Positions 46,801 to 55,054 of a stretch of DNA of 64,000 nucleotides are shown here, piece by piece (within the stretch, counting starts at the first letter, position 1; every line of letters begins with the position of its first letter). The DNA is from Watersipora subatra (taxonomy: Eukaryota > Bryozoa > Gymnolaemata > Cheilostomatida > Watersiporidae), in the NCBI RefSeq assembly GCF_963576615.1, contig NC_088711.1, positions 58,570,248 through 58,634,247 of the forward strand. Reading direction: 5' to 3'. The position numbers and the translations under genes are program-made. The notes below the pieces were generated by a model. The model made no database searches and was not told where the DNA came from. It worked only from the letters and a program-made list of their open reading frames with translations.

Positions 46801-49375
46801 TAGGCTACTAGTGAGTATTCTGATGCAGGCTACATTTGGAGTCAAGTACAAAGGATATGCGCCTGTGAGAGCACCGCGAGGCCCTGGGGTCCTTGGTCGT
46901 CAACTTAGCTCCTCTACTTCCGCACTCAACATGGTAGGCCGTGGACCAGCACGTCTCCACAGCATGATAGGGGCAAGGGAAGAGGAGAGACCTACATTTG
47001 ATACATACACGCACAAATGGTGTTTACCTTCCTATTATAGTAAGTTACCAAACTGACCATATTATTTAAATCATGTATGTAAAGTATTAACATTTCATTA
47101 CGTCATAGCAAATAGTTTCGATCTTTAGAGTCGCCTCCTCATGCATCTTCCCTCACTAAAGGCTGGTTCGCAACATATATCGTTGTATCTCGGCGTTGAT
47201 GCCAAAATACTTCAGTGATCGTCGATGATAACAATGCTCACCCTATCATAAACACACGCCACACGGTTCCATTTTCTTTTTAATTTTTTCGAAGGACCCT
47301 CTTTCTTGTCGCTTGATCAAATAAAATACTGGTCCCGCAGCGACTAGCACAAATAGAAATACGTAAATAAAGCTAGCTATGACAGTAAATTATTATCACC
47401 GAAATGGTGCACATTGTGCAAGCTGGCGTCGATGCTCGGCGAATCATCGGGAAAGTTTGACAGCTACAAACTTTCCTGACGTATCCGCGCTTCTTCGTCG
47501 ATGCCATCAGTTCACTGTGCACATGATCGACAGAGAACACTGAAAGAACTGCGGGGATATATTATGAACCAGCCTTAAACCCATGAACTTCACTTTATGT
47601 CTTTGATCATTACCCGTGAACCTTCTTAGGTGAAGTGCGCTTAAGGTATACTAGCGTTTGCTCTCTACTATTGATGTCTATGGTTGATGCCAACCGTTTG
47701 CCTTAGCAATATAATTATCACTTCCTAGAAACTGTAGCCTTTACAGCATTAGACCAAGAATATCAACTAAAAGTTAGCAGTCTTTAGAAAGTTTTATTAA
47801 CTCAGCTTTGACGCTACGTCTAGCTATCTGTTCTGAATGTCTTTGTATTATTCATATCCTTTTTGATGAATGAAGTTATTATTATTATTTTGGTGTATTT
47901 GGTATATCCAATCATACAATATATGCTAGTCATACAATATATGCTAGTCATACAATATATGCTAGCCATACAATATATGCTAGTCATACAATATATGCTA
48001 GTCATACAATATATGCTAGTCATACAATATATGCCAGTCATACAATACATGCTAGTCATACGATATATGCTAGTCATACAACGTATGCTAGTCTACAATA
48101 TATGCTAGTCATACAATATATGCTAGTCATACAATATATGCCAGTCATACAATACATGCTAGTCATACGATATATGCTAGTCATACAACGTATGCTAGTC
48201 ATACAATATATGCTAGTCATACAATATATGCTAATCATACAATATATGCTAATCATACAATATATGCTAATCATACAATATATGCTAATCATACAATATA
48301 TGCTAATCATACAATATATGCTAGTCATACAATATATGCTAGTCATACAATATATGCTAGTCATAAAATATATGCTAGTTTTACAATATATGCTAGGCAT
48401 ACAATATATGCTAGCCATACAATATATGCTAGTCAAACAGTATATGCTATTAATACAATATATGCTATTAATACAATATATGCTAGTCATGCAATATATG
48501 CTAGTCATACAATGTATGCTAGTCATAAATTATATGCTAGTATATATCCTCCTTAGTCATAGCCCTTTCTCATTAGCTAATGCATTACAGATGAAAGAAG
48601 ACAATTCCCAGATTTACTCAGTCCCGCTGGATACACCCAACAATCTCAAGGTAATCTTGCTTCCAGTTTCATTATATTTAGTTACAGTAACATTAATGTT
48701 TAGTTAGGCCTGATTCTATGTATATGCTAGGAGTTTGTGTATGAACTGTTAATAAAAGTATCACAAACAAAAGTTTTCAGGTTTTAAGATTCATACTAAT
48801 ACTTATATTTCGTAATTCAGAAGTTAAATTTCTGAGCTGTTTACTCTTTTCACTTCATATAGCATGCCACTAAATATGCTGTGGCACGAAATATCTCTGT
48901 ACTGCCTGTTGTTGCTCCCTCCGCTGAGTTTGCTAACAAGTAAGATATAGGTATGAGGTACCAGGCCATTGTTGTGATTCAACTACAGGCAAAAATCTCT
49001 TTTTTTCTGTTTAACCACCTCGCTCATTAGTGAGTCGAAAATTTGAGACCCTCAGCTAACCAATCGTTTTGCTTCGTGCAACCATGACATTTAGTATTTC
49101 AATATTTAGATGGAATGAAACGATACAGTTCTGTGACGGAGTTAACGCTAAGGAGGCCAAAGGAGTACATCGCACCCCATCCAATAAAACAGCCTCAGAT
49201 TGTGAGACCACAAATGTCAGAACGCCTCGCCGACCTGGACCCACCACCCTTTCTTAGGAGACCTAGAGATTACCACAGACAAAGTTATGATAATCACTCT
49301 CCCTACTCCATGCCATGTTCTCCACACATAACTTATGAGGAAGGAAACAACCAATCCGGAATCTCCATATTTTAA
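25719..49375 (+). CDS. Zasp/PDLIM-like PDZ protein, 11 exons
   Basis: Exons: 25719-25823, 29201-29352, 39593-39856, 40706-40909, 42522-42652, 43352-43528, 45051-45278, 45568-46028, 46829-47039, 48591-48650, 49110-49375. All borders are GT-AG and all phases agree, giving 752 aa. The start has a strong Kozak context (GCCGCCGCCATGG). Residues 1-86 form a PDZ domain with the GPWGFRLAGG loop typical of the Zasp/PDLIM group, which bind alpha-actinin at Z-discs and stress fibres. The rest is Pro/Ser/Arg-rich and low in domains. A motif RGGKMYHQRKNCAEKW near 387-402 resembles a conserved motif I recall from Zasp66/synaptopodin-type proteins. No LIM domain is present. I infer a cytoskeletal adaptor. 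The 3' end is the least certain part. Confidence 0.85.
25906..26901. mobile_element. pogo/Tigger-type MITE with TA duplication
   Basis: Ends CAGTGAAACTTG and the complement of CAGTCAAAGTCGG, each flanked by TA. CAGT-starting ends with TA duplication fit pogo/Tigger elements. The right subterminal part is expanded into a 15-base minisatellite (26635-26890). The interior contains a half copy of the long-TIR repeat also found at 28512 and 32190. Confidence 0.7.
26635..26890. repeat. 15-bp minisatellite (GAGTTATCCGAGGGC)
   Basis: About 17 units, nearly identical in the middle and diverging at both edges. Because the unit is a multiple of three, both strands show open frames (ELSEG and SPSDN repeats); these are not genes. 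Confidence 0.95.
27030..27195 (-). repeat. Dispersed repeat, relative of 1-64 plus 4548-4670
   Basis: On the minus strand this reads as one continuous version of the sequence that is split by the Penelope insertion: TTGAAAGATTGAGGCATAGC, then TAAAACAAATTGCTGAAAAA. It supplies an empty-site comparison. Confidence 0.75.
28512..29056. mobile_element. Long-TIR MITE in intron 1
   Basis: Arms of about 200 bp (28512-28715 and 28855-29056) are imperfect inverted copies, with termini TTAAAGATTAACTTACACA and TTAAAGATGAACTTACACA. CAATA on both sides may be the target duplication. Another copy lies at 32190-32646 and a half copy at about 26098-26330. Confidence 0.7.
29201..29352 (+). CDS. PDZ gene exon 2, second half of PDZ
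   Basis: Acceptor TATGTTGCAG, donor AG|GTATTT, phase 0 in and 2 out. The exon encodes VRVNSKAYLAGIEEGDIILK, then the helix-B region (SHRDVMRLVEQ) and the last strand (IIITVLR). The His at the start of helix B suggests a class I PDZ, which binds S/T-x-hydrophobic C-termini. Confidence 0.92.
30676..31104. mobile_element. MITE copy of the GGCTGGTT family
   Basis: Shares long words with 47161-47574 (for example GGTGTTGATGCC and GGGAAAGTTTGACA) in the same order. The right end is the complement of AGGCTGGTTCACACTATATT; the left end is altered. Confidence 0.65.
32190..32646. mobile_element. Long-TIR MITE, second copy
   Basis: The same family as 28512-29056. Shared words include CCAGGATGTTTCAAGATTAA; ends carry TTTACACAAAATTTTA and the complement of AACTTGCACAAAATCC. 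Confidence 0.7.
32647..32990. repeat. CpG-rich repeat segment
   Basis: About 32650-32800 is dense in CpG (GCGCGCAACAAGGCG, GTACGACGTCGTGCG) in contrast to the AT-rich surroundings. Two related 50-base phrases follow (GGAGGGCTGTTTTCTGAATA at about 32854 and GGAGGGCTGTTTTCCGAAAA at about 32934). Probably a transposon remnant rather than a promoter island. Confidence 0.5.
33208..33596. mobile_element. Short TIR element (TTTCCATAC ends)
   Basis: The ends TTTCCATACATTGATAGTG and the complement of TTTCCATACAGCAATAGTG are inverted over about 28 bp, both running on into TAGCGAC. About 390 bp, no coding capacity. Confidence 0.65.
35340..36480 (+). repeat. 14-bp minisatellite (TACCTACTATCAGT)
   Basis: About 75 units of 14 bases; variants TATCTTT, TATCAGT, TGTCAGT and TATCGGT occur in blocks. 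A segment with unusual spacer words (CACAATCTATTATATAC) occurs twice, at about 35508 and 36121, so a block of about 610 bp was duplicated as a whole. The absence of stops in the unit yields long false frames on the plus strand. Confidence 0.95.
38270..39510 (+). repeat. 19-20-bp minisatellite (CTTGCAACTAGCCCTTCCC)
   Basis: About 62 units in intron 2, ending 83 bases before exon 3. Unit variants (CCCTGCCCC, CCCTTCCCC, CCCCTCCCC) recur in a larger-order pattern, with blocks such as 38461-38600 and 38887-39060 repeating. Each unit carries a pyrimidine run followed by ACTAG, similar to a splice acceptor. Confidence 0.95.
39593..39856 (+). CDS. PDZ gene exon 3
   Basis: Phase 2 in, phase 2 out, 264 bases. 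The acceptor is TTTTATTATAG. It encodes GVESAVNLYKTFVEKNSQGS, then a Ser/Arg-rich stretch (RSREPSISRAQVTLGRAPSP) that looks disordered and open to phosphorylation. Confidence 0.85.
40706..40909 (+). CDS. PDZ gene exon 4, Pro-rich linker
   Basis: Acceptor CTTATTCACAG, donor AG|GTCTGT, phase 2 in and out. It encodes a basic proline-rich segment (QRRQPPPKPARS), a candidate SH3-binding stretch, then PRAASLPRTVPHP. Confidence 0.85.
40935..41092 (+). repeat. 18-bp tandem repeat (ATAGCTTTTAATTGATAT)
   Basis: About nine perfect units beginning 26 bases after exon 4. The identity of units points to recent expansion. Confidence 0.95.
41659..42060. mobile_element. TIR element (CCRTACTTTTCGG ends), TA duplication
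   Basis: Ends CCATACTTTTCGGAGTATTA and the complement of CCGTACTTTTCGGACTATTA, each flanked by TA. A near-perfect hairpin of about 66 bp lies inside (41747-41812, stem TTCTTTCACCGCTAG). No coding capacity; it lies in intron 4. Confidence 0.8.
42522..42652 (+). CDS. PDZ gene exon 5
   Basis: Phase 2 in and phase 1 out; acceptor ATATTTTTTAG, donor GAAG|GTGAGT. It encodes SQPVVVPIKPFAMPKNEPET and a basic stretch ending APKQFWQPAKE. Confidence 0.85.
42838..42957 (+). repeat. 30-bp tandem repeat
   Basis: Four units of TATATACACAAGTATACATC plus ten more bases, the last one diverged. Located in intron 5, 186 bases after the exon. Confidence 0.95.
43352..43528 (+). CDS. PDZ gene exon 6
   Basis: Phase 1 in and out. 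Encodes VSPVQPYAGEASQNQDKEPA, then DYWELMKNQPDHLPGMVDPL and DDTQGDFGGNPIIHPE: acidic and probably disordered. Confidence 0.85.
43529..45050 (+). other. Intron 6 with a diverged direct repeat
   Basis: Segments at about 43890-43965 and 44255-44335 share AAGTGTCA-TATGTAGGGCAG and following words. A hairpin (ATCATTTCTTAGGAAATGAT) lies between them at about 44187. No exon seen. Confidence 0.55.
45051..45278 (+). CDS. PDZ gene exon 7 with the RGGK-M motif
   Basis: Phase 1 in and out. The acceptor is CATTTTGCAG. It encodes RMYPTIPEQMRLCKMISSIL and then RGGKMYHQRKNCAEKWAKES. The Arg-Gly-Gly-Lys...Arg-Lys...Glu-Lys-Trp spacing is like a motif I recall in Zasp66/synaptopodin-type actin-binding proteins; that link is from memory and should be checked by a profile search. 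Confidence 0.85.
45568..46028 (+). CDS. PDZ gene exon 8, largest coding exon
   Basis: 461 bases, phase 1 in and phase 0 out at CAG|GTATGT. It encodes WPSRMKENLSVDELERLEHN, a likely short helix, then charged sequence (KNAERAEEFTIDENNRQQLS) and SPWKAAWEGNIERAF. No domain recognised. Confidence 0.85.
46829..47039 (+). CDS. PDZ gene exon 9
   Basis: Phase 0 in. I end it at TATTATA|GTAAGT, the strongest donor, phase 1. An earlier donor (ATG|GTAGGC after 46933) would give phase 0 and a different 3' end. Encodes GVKYKGYAPVRAPRGPGVLG and REEERPTFDTYTHKW. Confidence 0.75.
47161..47574. mobile_element. MITE of the GGCTGGTT family
   Basis: Left end GGCTGGTTCGCAACATATAT, right end the complement of GGCTGGTTCATAATATATCC. 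A second copy lies at 30676-31104. Located in intron 9. Confidence 0.7.
47905..48545 (+). repeat. 18-bp minisatellite (TATGCTAGTCATACAATA)
   Basis: About 35 units, ending 46 bases before exon 10. Because 18 is a multiple of three, long false frames appear on both strands (YMLVIQ and MTSIYC repeats). A block of about 100 bp with the same rare variants (ATGCCAGTC, ATACATGC, ACGATATATG) occurs twice, at about 48029 and 48138. Confidence 0.95.
48591..48650 (+). CDS. PDZ gene exon 10, 60-base cassette
   Basis: Acceptor TGCATTACAG, donor AAG|GTAATC. Sixty bases, so it can be skipped without changing frame. In my model it is read in phase 1; in phase 0 it would read MKEDNSQIYSVPLDTPNNLK. Both frames are open. 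Confidence 0.6.
48863..48939 (+). other. Possible alternative exon of the PDZ gene
   Basis: A clear acceptor (CTTCATATAG) and a strong donor (AACAA|GTAAGA) frame 77 bases. Phase 0 reads HATKYAVARNISVLPVVAPS and would follow exon 10 read in phase 0. Using it forces the last exon into a frame that stops at 49255-49257, giving a shorter C-terminus. Either an alternative exon or a chance pair of sites. Confidence 0.4.
49110..49375 (+). CDS. PDZ gene last exon
   Basis: Acceptor TTCAATATTTAG, entered in phase 1. Encodes MKRYSSVTELTLRRPKEYIA and PPPFLRRPRDYHRQSYDNHS to the TAA at 49373-49375. The C-terminus is ISIF. A second frame from the same acceptor is open only to 49257. Confidence 0.75.
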
Positions 49376-50789
49376 TCAAACTAAAAAAATGCTACATTTC
49401 ACCCTTGCATCTACATGTACATGTCCTAATTTGAACCTCAAATTTTTGCGCCACTTACTAAAATATATGTATGTTACGATACTACAATATTCCTATAGCA
49501 GCTTTTACTATGCTTTGAAAATACCTCAGCTTCCCCATTCCTGTTTTATCCAGACTATTCGTACGTTAGTTTGCTTTCATCAAACTTTCAGCTTTTACAT
49601 GTTATTGTTATTTGCTTTATTTATTTTACAGCTTTTATGTTATTGTAGCATTGTAGATCAAAGTATATTTGAAGACAAAACAAATGGTTTATGTGCTTTC
49701 TTTTGTTTGCTTCAACATGAATGTTTTGTGCAAAAGTTTTTATATTACTGCAAATACAGACTCATAACGAACTAAACTCTCAAAGACAAAAATAGCTTCT
49801 CTGAATGAATGTCTAGCAAGAATTTAAGACATATCTTTGTTTTATGTATATATTTAGTCTTAAACCATCATTAGCATGCATTTATATAAACATATCAACA
49901 TTACGCCTAGAAGCACTTCTTTTGAACACATCTATTGAATGTGAACTATCTTCCGCGACAAATCTGCAAATGTTCTTTTACGCTTACAATATCAACGTGA
50001 AACTAATCAGAAAATGTGCACAAAACATAATAAAACTAGCAAATGCGTAAAGCATAGATTATTAATTAGTTAGATAATCCTCTGTGAATAGCGAGGTGTT
50101 GATTCAGCAATCATGCTCCTCAGCAAGTGTCAATGTCACAAGTTGCTCACTGATGAACCGTACACAATCCTCTTTTCAGGTTATCATCATGATCTGTTTC
50201 CTTCTTTGATCTGATTTTTTATTTTATTGGCATGTATTTCAGGATCGTCACACAACTATAAAGGTCCTAACTACTAGCTAGAGTTGGATTTTCTTCCGTA
50301 TAGAACTGTCTAACACTGTTGTAACTGTTTTTAAAACACAGCATACCAACTGCTCAAATTCTTTCGTGACTTTGCAGTATGCTTTGTCTCTCGTGCTCTG
50401 GCTTGTAGAAGTGAAATCAACCATTCATTTCAGTTCCATAAAAATAAAATTTGTCTATTGAAAAAGATAAGATTCTTACTGTATAAAATATGATATACAT
50501 GCACCATCTATACTGTTACATCTTGTAGTAAGAAGCAATAAACAAATGTAACAATTCAATTGGACAGCTTTATTAGCAACTGAACCGCAGGTAACATGAG
50601 CCGACTCAACACTGAACATGGCCAGCTGACCAGCTAGTGAGTAAGCCATAGATATAGTAAGGTTTACTATATCTATGGAGTAAGCCAAAAGATAAGGATA
50701 TGACTCTCCTAAGCTATTGAAAGAGCACTAGCTACACATGTCCGGGCAGGAACAATACTGAACTCTAGTGATAGTGCATACATATCATA
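49376..50789 (+). other. 3' flank of the PDZ gene
   Basis: No further exon recognised. Candidate AATAAA signals occur at about 50028 and 50440. A short palindrome at 50646-50678 (CCATAGATATAGTAA stem). Confidence 0.5.
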
Positions 50790-51610
50790 TACCAGAGGTC
50801 ACCATCTATAAAAGGGGTCACCAAAGCAGTGCACGAGGGCGACAAGGCGCCTCTAAGACATGTATCGCCCACCCTGCGAAGAATGTGTCAAAAATAGCAC
50901 GGTTCATATTTCAATGCAGTATGAATGTTATACACATATTTTTGATTATTGCTCACATTGCACCACTTTTAACGTAACATAAAATGAAAATAATCAGGTG
51001 GAAATAATTTTAAAGTTCAATTAAAAATACTTGATAACAAACTCAAATCTTTTTAAGTCAATGGTCAGTTCTGCGGTGCCAAACCACTTTTTCCTGACCA
51101 ATTGACCAAGCAAGGTAATTAGGAGTTAGCTTGCTTGTGCTTTTGCTCTAAAAATCATGGCAAAAAAGAGAAAAAGGACATACTTTTTTGACGATGGTTG
51201 GGAGGAAGAGTTCAATTTTACGTTCTTTAAAGATAAATGTCCGTGCCTTATTTGCAAGATGACTGTTGCAGTACCGGCAGCGGCACAATTTGGAACCTGC
51301 CACGGAAAATGTGATGTCAACTAACCACCTGGCAGCATATTACGGACAGAAAAAGCTCAAGAATTAAAAGTATCTTTAGACAAACAGCTGTTTTCACGAA
51401 AGCAATTAAAAAATCACAGAATGCCAAGTTTGGAGCTGCGCATTTTTTGATAGAAAACAAGAAAGCCCTTGCGGATGGGGAGGTTTTTAAAGAAATTATG
51501 ATGCTCATTGCTAATACATTATTCAAAAATGAGAAACATGGTCATGAAGCCATCTCTGCGCTCTCCAACGTCCAGCTGACGGTGTTTCAACCCAGAAACA
51601 AGTAATTGTG
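50790..51610 (+). pseudogene. hAT (Charlie-like) transposase N-terminal fragment
   Basis: From the ATG at 51157 the frame reads MAKKRKRTYFFDDGWEEEFN, then KDKCPCLICKMTVAVP, the opening and the first CxxC of the BED-like finger found in the hAT-derived group that includes GTF2IRD2- and ZBED-type proteins. A stop occurs at about 51322; later pieces in other frames (ENKKALADGEVFKEIMMLIA) fit the next block. GGGGTCACC at about 50817 is like the outer end of Charlie elements. The DDE domain is missing. Confidence 0.55.
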
Positions 51611-51657
51611 GGAGAGTACTTCATTAGATAAAAACAAAATTGAAGAGCTCAGGCTGG

Positions 51658-51978
51658 CATGACAGCAAGATTTTCGAATTGAGCAGTGTGACTAGAGGCT
51701 TGTGGTCTACCTCTACAGTGAACTTTAGCCCGTGTTAGTACTGATTCAATATTTTACAGCACCACGATACTGCCAGTGCCTAGTTTTCGTTGACTGCATA
51801 TCTCCTTTTATCCTCCTTTAAGGACCTTGAAGCAAAGCTGACTGGTCGACAAGTACCATTAGTTTGAATCTGAATTAACCTTTGAATCTTAATCTGAATT
51901 AAGCTTCTAACCCGCTGTTACGTGCATCCATGACGAGTATCGTCTTGAAGTTTTGAATCATATGGAGCCAAAACTTTG
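51658..51978 (-). pseudogene. Gypsy RNase H remnant (minus strand)
   Basis: On the minus strand, with shifts, one sees PVSFASRSLKEDKRRYAVNE, ALAVSW and LKFTVEVDHKP, the usual RNase H series after RT. The element is cut off right after PLVTLLNSK. Confidence 0.75.
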
Positions 51979-52734
51979 TCAGAAGCCAACATTCATTTCA
52001 GTCTTCTGAATGCGTCTTGCTGAGTACTGCCCTAGAGCCACTCTCAATTCTCTCAGAGTAGCTGGCCGAATTGGTGCCATGAGCTCTGCTAGGTTAGGGA
52101 TGAACTTCATTAGCTGATTCAGCATATTATTTAGGTGTCTGACGTCTGACGGGTTATGAAGCTCAAGAAATTTTAAAATGGTCGTGGTCTTCTCAGTGTC
52201 AGATTGTATGCCATCAGCATCTATGTTATGCCTAAGAAATTTGACAGATGTCTGCCTGAATAGACACTTTTTCTTATTGAGAGTCATGCCTGAGTGAGCA
52301 ATATGATCAAGAACCCTTTTGAGATGGTTGTCGTAGATCTTTCCAGTAGGAGCATGGATCAGAATATCATCCGTGTTAATTATCACACCCTCGATGCCAC
52401 TTAGTAGTTCATTCATGTATCGCTGAAAGACCTCTGGTCCGACTGAAATTCTAAATGGCAGCCTGTTGAATGCATACCTGCCAAGCGGTGTAAGAAAAGT
52501 GATCAGCAATCAAGAATGTTTTGTTAGGTTGATTTGATGATACCTAAGATTGGCACCAAAGTGAGAACAAATCTTATTCTGTCTAAGTTTGACCACAGTG
52601 TCATCAACACAAGCAGTTGGATCTCTCACCTGACTGATTAATTTAGTTGGGACAGATCCACACATGCGCACGGATCCGTCTGGTTTTAGTACCTGCACCA
52701 TTTCACTGCGCCAGTCGGTGGTTTCTTTGACCAA
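51979..52734 (-). pseudogene. Gypsy reverse transcriptase remnant (minus strand)
   Basis: Two open pieces (52734-52510 and 52509-51979) cover the RT: WRSEMVQVLKPDGSVRMC, then GRYAFNRLPFRISVGPEVFQ. The catalytic box is altered to VIINTDDILI, followed by KKKCLFRQTSVKFLRHNI. The frame breaks near 52510. The TDD in place of the usual YxDD/VDD variant, with other changes, shows decay. Confidence 0.88.
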
Positions 52735-52910
52735 GGATATCTCCTACAACTCCTATCTCCTACTATCTCCTAGGTTATCTTTAACCTTATACAGCGGAGA
52801 TTGCGGTACAGAGCAAGTGGTGTACATACACGAAGGTCAGGTATATTCTTTGAGACTTATCTCGTAAGAATAGTTCTTGACAAACCCTAGACCGTTGAAG
52901 ACTTAGGGTA

Positions 52911-53213
52911 TTACTGATAGATTGTCTCTGTGTCCGTGTCAGCCTGGTAAACATTGCAGGTCAGAAGTCTAGAGTTTTCGCAGGTCTCTCTGCTCAGCAG
53001 GTTGGTGTTCAAATTAGCTATCACATATACAGTCTCGTTGGTATACTTTGTGTCATATTTGAGGCACTCGGTAAAGGTTCCTAAACAATTAATGATGTGA
53101 TTTTCAGGACCACGAAGACGAGACCAGGCCTGGTCTAGATTGACCATCTGAACCATGGGCTCTGTAATTTTCATAATCGAAGCATTCGCACCAGAATCAA
53201 GCTTGAATTTCAC
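52911..53213 (-). pseudogene. Gypsy retropepsin remnant (minus strand)
   Basis: MKFKLDSGANASIM carries the aspartic protease Asp-Ser-Gly. The remainder (YDTKYTNETVYVIANLNTNL) matches the general layout of retropepsin up to LLSRETC. It lies between gag and RT as expected. Confidence 0.75.
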
Positions 53214-53429
53214 TGGTACCTTATCAACTTCTATAGTAGCTGACCATGCTAGCTGGTTGTGGAAACTATTTATCTTGACTTACCACCACTTGATTTGCCT
53301 GCATGGACTGGTTTTTGGCGTCGTGATGACCGAGATACAGCTCTGATTGGTTTAGTTGACAAGTTGGGGTGAGTGCTTCAAGCTGAGCTGATATGTTTCA
53401 TTGCCTTAGAAGTCAATTTTTAGGATCTG

Positions 53430-53870
53430 CAGATTTTCACAGCCTCTTTCAGCGTAAAATTATTCTCGAAGGGAATAATCTTACACTGGAAGAGGCTGTG
53501 AAAATCTGTACACGGGTATGTTGGGAAGGGAAAATCTGAGTATGATGGGTATGATGGGAAAATCTGTCAACGGGTACACGGGTATGATGGGAGTATTCCC
53601 GTGTACTAATACTAAAACTATGATGTATTAGTACACGGGAATAATCTTGCCCTTCCAGTGTAAGATTATTCCCGAAGGGAATAATCTTACACTGGAAGAT
53701 TCTCGAAGGGAATAATCTTACACTGGAAGATTCTCGAAGGGAATAATCTTACACTGGAAGATTACTGAAATCTTCTCGTAATGGAGTAAGCTCCTAGTAC
53801 TGGAGTAAGAATATTTCTGAAGGGAATAATCTTACTACAGTACTAGGAGCTTACTCCTTGTACTGTCTTC
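53430..53870. repeat. Cluster of nested palindromes and tandem repeats
   Basis: A 79-bp near-perfect palindrome (53430-53508) is followed by three tandem 31-base units built on GGGAATAATCTTACACTGG (about 53668-53765), an internal perfect palindrome at about 53655-53696, and an inverted pair (GGAGTAAGCTCCTAGTACTG and its complement, 53782-53852). All reuse the same few words. It interrupts the gag region of the minus-strand gypsy element. Confidence 0.85.
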
Positions 53871-54360
53871 GCAATGCCTTCAACAATCCTGTCGTAAATT
53901 AGGTCAGATTCCAGATAGCGAAACTGGCATTTTTTAGCCTTTTGACGCCACTCAAGATAAAATGCCTCGAATGACTGTATCTCAGTCTGTGACCTAGAGT
54001 TGAATAGATATCAATCATGTATGACAGTATACATGTAAGATTTTAAGAACATCATCTACTCTACGTAAATTTTCCTCATATCGTGTGCTTGTCTCAATGA
54101 TTTTAACTGTTTCAACAACACAGTTTCAGCATAGCCACTTGGTACTCATTTGGCTTCTTTTCAAGCTGAGTGAGTATGCAAAATGTTTTCCAGCTTGATA
54201 CAAATGACCTGTAGCTTTCCTCCTTGTCTTGCAGTAAATCAATTGTGTCAAGCTGTTGTATGACAGGTTGATATACTGTTGACATGCTGCAGGTCGACTT
54301 AAAGCTCACAGGAACAGCATAGTCAGTTTCTATATCTTCAGCACTTGAGTGAAATAATTG
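53871..54360 (-). pseudogene. Gypsy gag remnant (minus strand)
   Basis: The piece at 54309-54112 (IQQLDTIDLLQDKEESYRSF, then WKTFCILTQLEKKPNEYQVA) fits the matrix/capsid start of a gypsy gag. The continuation toward 53870 is broken. Confidence 0.6.
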
Positions 54361-54410
54361 TCTTTCTGGTTACTCTGAGATCATCGGACAAGGGAATCAA
54401 CAGACTAACA

Positions 54411-54421
54411 CGCTGGCACCA
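54411..54421 (-). other. Primer-binding site of the minus-strand gypsy element
   Basis: On the minus strand TGGTGCCAGCG follows the LTR end CTACA directly, as expected for a tRNA primer site. Confidence 0.65.
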
Positions 54422-54605
54422 TGTAGTACTATTGTGTTTAGATCTTCAGTGGTTAGAGGCAGAGTAGAAAAATTGTAGTTTCACTAGCAGTTTATTTCAC
54501 TTAACTCGTGCCTAGATTGACCCCTATATAAGGACAAACATAACACATAACGTAAGCTTGTGTAGGGAAAGACAACATATATTATGCAAACCTAGTTGCG
54601 CTACA
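54422..54605 (-). repeat. 5' LTR of the minus-strand gypsy element
   Basis: 184 bp with TGTAG...CTACA inverted ends and a CTATATAAGG promoter-like word at about 54523 on the plus strand. No partner LTR is in the window, in line with loss of the 3' half. Confidence 0.6.
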
Positions 54606-54769
54606 ACAGGTAAATCTAAATAATTTACAACGTTGCTCACGTAATTCTTGGCAATTTGTGTTCTCTACTGCATGCATACAATTAAAACTTTGACGATGCA
54701 CTGGCTGTATGGCATAAAACATGAAATCATTTTACTCTGGTTTGATTTGTTAGTCGTGGGAACTATGCT

Positions 54770-54958
54770 CAGACCTGCCAACCCAAGAGTGGGGCAATGT
54801 GTGAGATTTGGTTTTGGGGCAATTGATGTATCAATGATAGTATATATAAAATCGTGGAAATTGGGGCAAAAATCTCACGCATTTCTCACGCATTTTCATT
54901 TTTCCTTTGGGGTGATTGCGTGAGTCTCACGCCCAATGCGTGAGAGTTGGCAGGTATG
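54770..54958. mobile_element. hAT-type MITE with 8-bp target duplication
   Basis: Ends CAGACCTGCCAAC and the complement of CATACCTGCCAAC. ACTATGCT stands at 54762-54769 and 54959-54966. Length 189 bp; the inner part has mirrored CTCACGC/GCGTGAG words. An 8-bp duplication fits hAT. Confidence 0.85.
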
Positions 54959-55054
54959 ACTATGCTATACTTGAAGCATATATATCATTATTTCAGTACA
55001 TGTCCATATAGGTGATCGTCCTTCTAGAGCAAACGATCAATGGTGCCAATTGGA

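Larger units (their letters stand above)
51658..54605 (-). mobile_element. Decayed Ty3/gypsy element, minus strand, 3' end missing
   Basis: From high to low coordinates: a 184-bp LTR (54422-54605), a primer site (54411-54421), gag fragments (about 54360-53870), a palindrome-rich insertion (53430-53870), protease (53213-52911), RT (52734-51979) and RNase H (to about 51660). It stops there, before integrase, where the hAT fragment begins. The coding parts are full of stops and shifts. Its protein sequence is clearly different from the element at 9771, so it is a separate family. Confidence 0.85.

Noticed and set aside
47820-48707. Open frames of 85-201 aa on both strands with YMLVIQ or MTSIYC repeats
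   Set aside because: An 18-base minisatellite read in frame; the array is intronic, next to exon 10.
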